This document shows, in pieces, positions 63,466 to 64,000 of a stretch of DNA of 64,000 nucleotides. Source of the stretch: Xanthobacteraceae bacterium. GTDB lineage: Bacteria; Pseudomonadota; Alphaproteobacteria; Rhizobiales; Xanthobacteraceae. The stretch is from the NCBI GenBank assembly GCA_022841625.1, contig JALHRD010000012.1, positions 62,001 to 126,000 of the forward strand, read 5' to 3'. The notes beneath the pieces were generated by a model, which saw only the letters and a program-made list of their open reading frames with translations, made no database searches and was not told the origin of the DNA. Position 1 is the stretch's first letter, and each line of letters opens with the position of its first letter. Both the position numbers and the translations under genes were made by a program.

Positions 63466-63988
63466 CGTGTTCTATTCGACAACCGAGGAGGAAGTGCTCC
63501 AGAAGTATCGAGGGCATTTCGAAGCGCGTTGCAAACAGGTGGGCAGACTATTGGATGTGCATTTCAACTTGTTGTATTGGCGCGAACTGGCCGGCGGCCT
63601 AGGCGACAGCGCGCAAGACGTGATTGATAAGCAGGTGGAAGGCAATCATCAGATCTACTTTGGAGTGATGGCGACGCGATTCGGGAAAGGAACTGAACAT
63701 GAATATAGGCGAGCCGTCGAGGAGCACATCGCGTCGCACAAACCAGCCTTCGTCTCGTTTGGCTTTTGCGAGGAAAAAGTAAATCCCTATGCCATTGATT
63801 TGGAGTCAATGGCTAAGCTGAAGCAATTTCGATCAGATGTCGGCGACAATAAAAAGTACGGCAAGGCCAACCTATATTTTGTGTTTAGCAACAAAGCAGT
63901 CTTCGACGAGCGCGTGGATGCGAACTTGAAGGCGGCCGTGATGCAGATAAGGAGCCGGGTTGCCGGAGGCGCGCGGGTCAAGATATGA
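63452..63988 (+). CDS. DUF4062/TIR-like domain protein, possible defence effector
   Basis: 178 residues. The pattern fits a DUF4062-type Rossmann-like domain: INVFYSTTEEEVLQKYRGHF at the first strand, DSAQDVIDKQVEGNHQIYFG, VMATRFGKGTEHEYRRAVEE (residues 72-91; strand, RFG turn and the acidic E-x-E-Y-xx-A helix), KPAFVSFGFCEEK. Such domains are often the N-terminal part of NTPase conflict proteins; here it stands alone apart from a short C-terminal part. ATG 63452 overlaps the previous gene's end. The family call is from motif pattern only. Confidence 0.6.
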   Translation: METINVFYSTTEEEVLQKYRGHFEARCKQVGRLLDVHFNLLYWRELAGGLGDSAQDVIDKQVEGNHQIYFGVMATRFGKGTEHEYRRAVEEHIASHKPAFVSFGFCEEKVNPYAIDLESMAKLKQFRSDVGDNKKYGKANLYFVFSNKAVFDERVDANLKAAVMQIRSRVAGGARVKI

Positions 63989-64000
63989 CCTCATACTTAT

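Overview
The window is high-GC chromosomal DNA of an alphaproteobacterium. The gene order points to the Hyphomicrobiales (Rhizobiales), probably a Bradyrhizobium, Xanthobacteraceae or Pseudolabrys-like lineage. The diagnostic blocks are lptC-lptA-lptB-rpoN-hpf-ptsN; aroA-cmk-rpsA-sppA-ihfB-LapA-domain gene-trpF-trpB-trpA-accD-folC; trxA-addA-addB-murU-tsaE/amgK next to a DivL-type sensor; and dut-coaBC-ubiB-ubiE-mutM. The species call is inference from gene content; no 16S gene is present. There are two tRNA genes (Leu-CAG, Ala-GGC) and no rRNA, CRISPR array, transposase or integrase.

Layout. 1-4.4 kb: a truncated queG, a GST, uppP, an NDUFA9-type protein, tRNA-Leu and a short RNase D-like nuclease. 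4.5-10.7 kb: LPS export and the rpoN/hpf/ptsN operon, then a DUF1150/Hsp20 pair. 10.9-14 kb: a small catabolic island (ketopantoate-reductase-like, mandelate-racemase-like, Bug receptor). 14.3-17.3 kb: TerC, an unusual pyruvate-kinase-like protein and a small secreted protein as one unit. 17.4-29.5 kb: housekeeping genes for shikimate, CMP, ribosomal S1, IHF, tryptophan, fatty-acid and folate synthesis. 29.5-38.9 kb: minus-strand repair and cell-wall-recycling operon (trxA, addAB, murU, tsaE-amgK). 39-56 kb: a mosaic of accessory catabolic genes (four more Bug solute receptors without TctAB membrane partners, an alpha-hydroxyacid oxidase, HpcH/HpaI aldolase, LigJ-like hydratase, extradiol dioxygenase, acetamidase/formamidase). 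Core genes divL, dut and coaBC are interspersed. 56.4-60.9 kb: a membrane protein of unknown role, ubiB, ubiE and mutM. 60.9-64 kb: an accessory tail, visibly richer in A+T, with many hairpins, a GIY-YIG-like protein, a small lysine-rich protein and a two-gene overlapping unit. That unit ends in a protein resembling the DUF4062/TIR-like family often seen in conflict and defence loci.

Points most worth following: (1) the protein at 48724-49851, two copies of a beta-rich module fused to a caspase-like His/Cys domain; (2) the accessory tail after mutM, especially 62872-63988 behind a hairpin that may hide its ribosome binding site; (3) a CoaBC enzyme with an N-terminal FitA-type ribbon-helix-helix domain; (4) the TerC/pyruvate-kinase-like/secreted-protein operon; (5) DivL with tyrosine at the histidine-kinase phosphoacceptor position; (6) a mandelate-racemase-like enzyme in which the second catalytic lysine is arginine.
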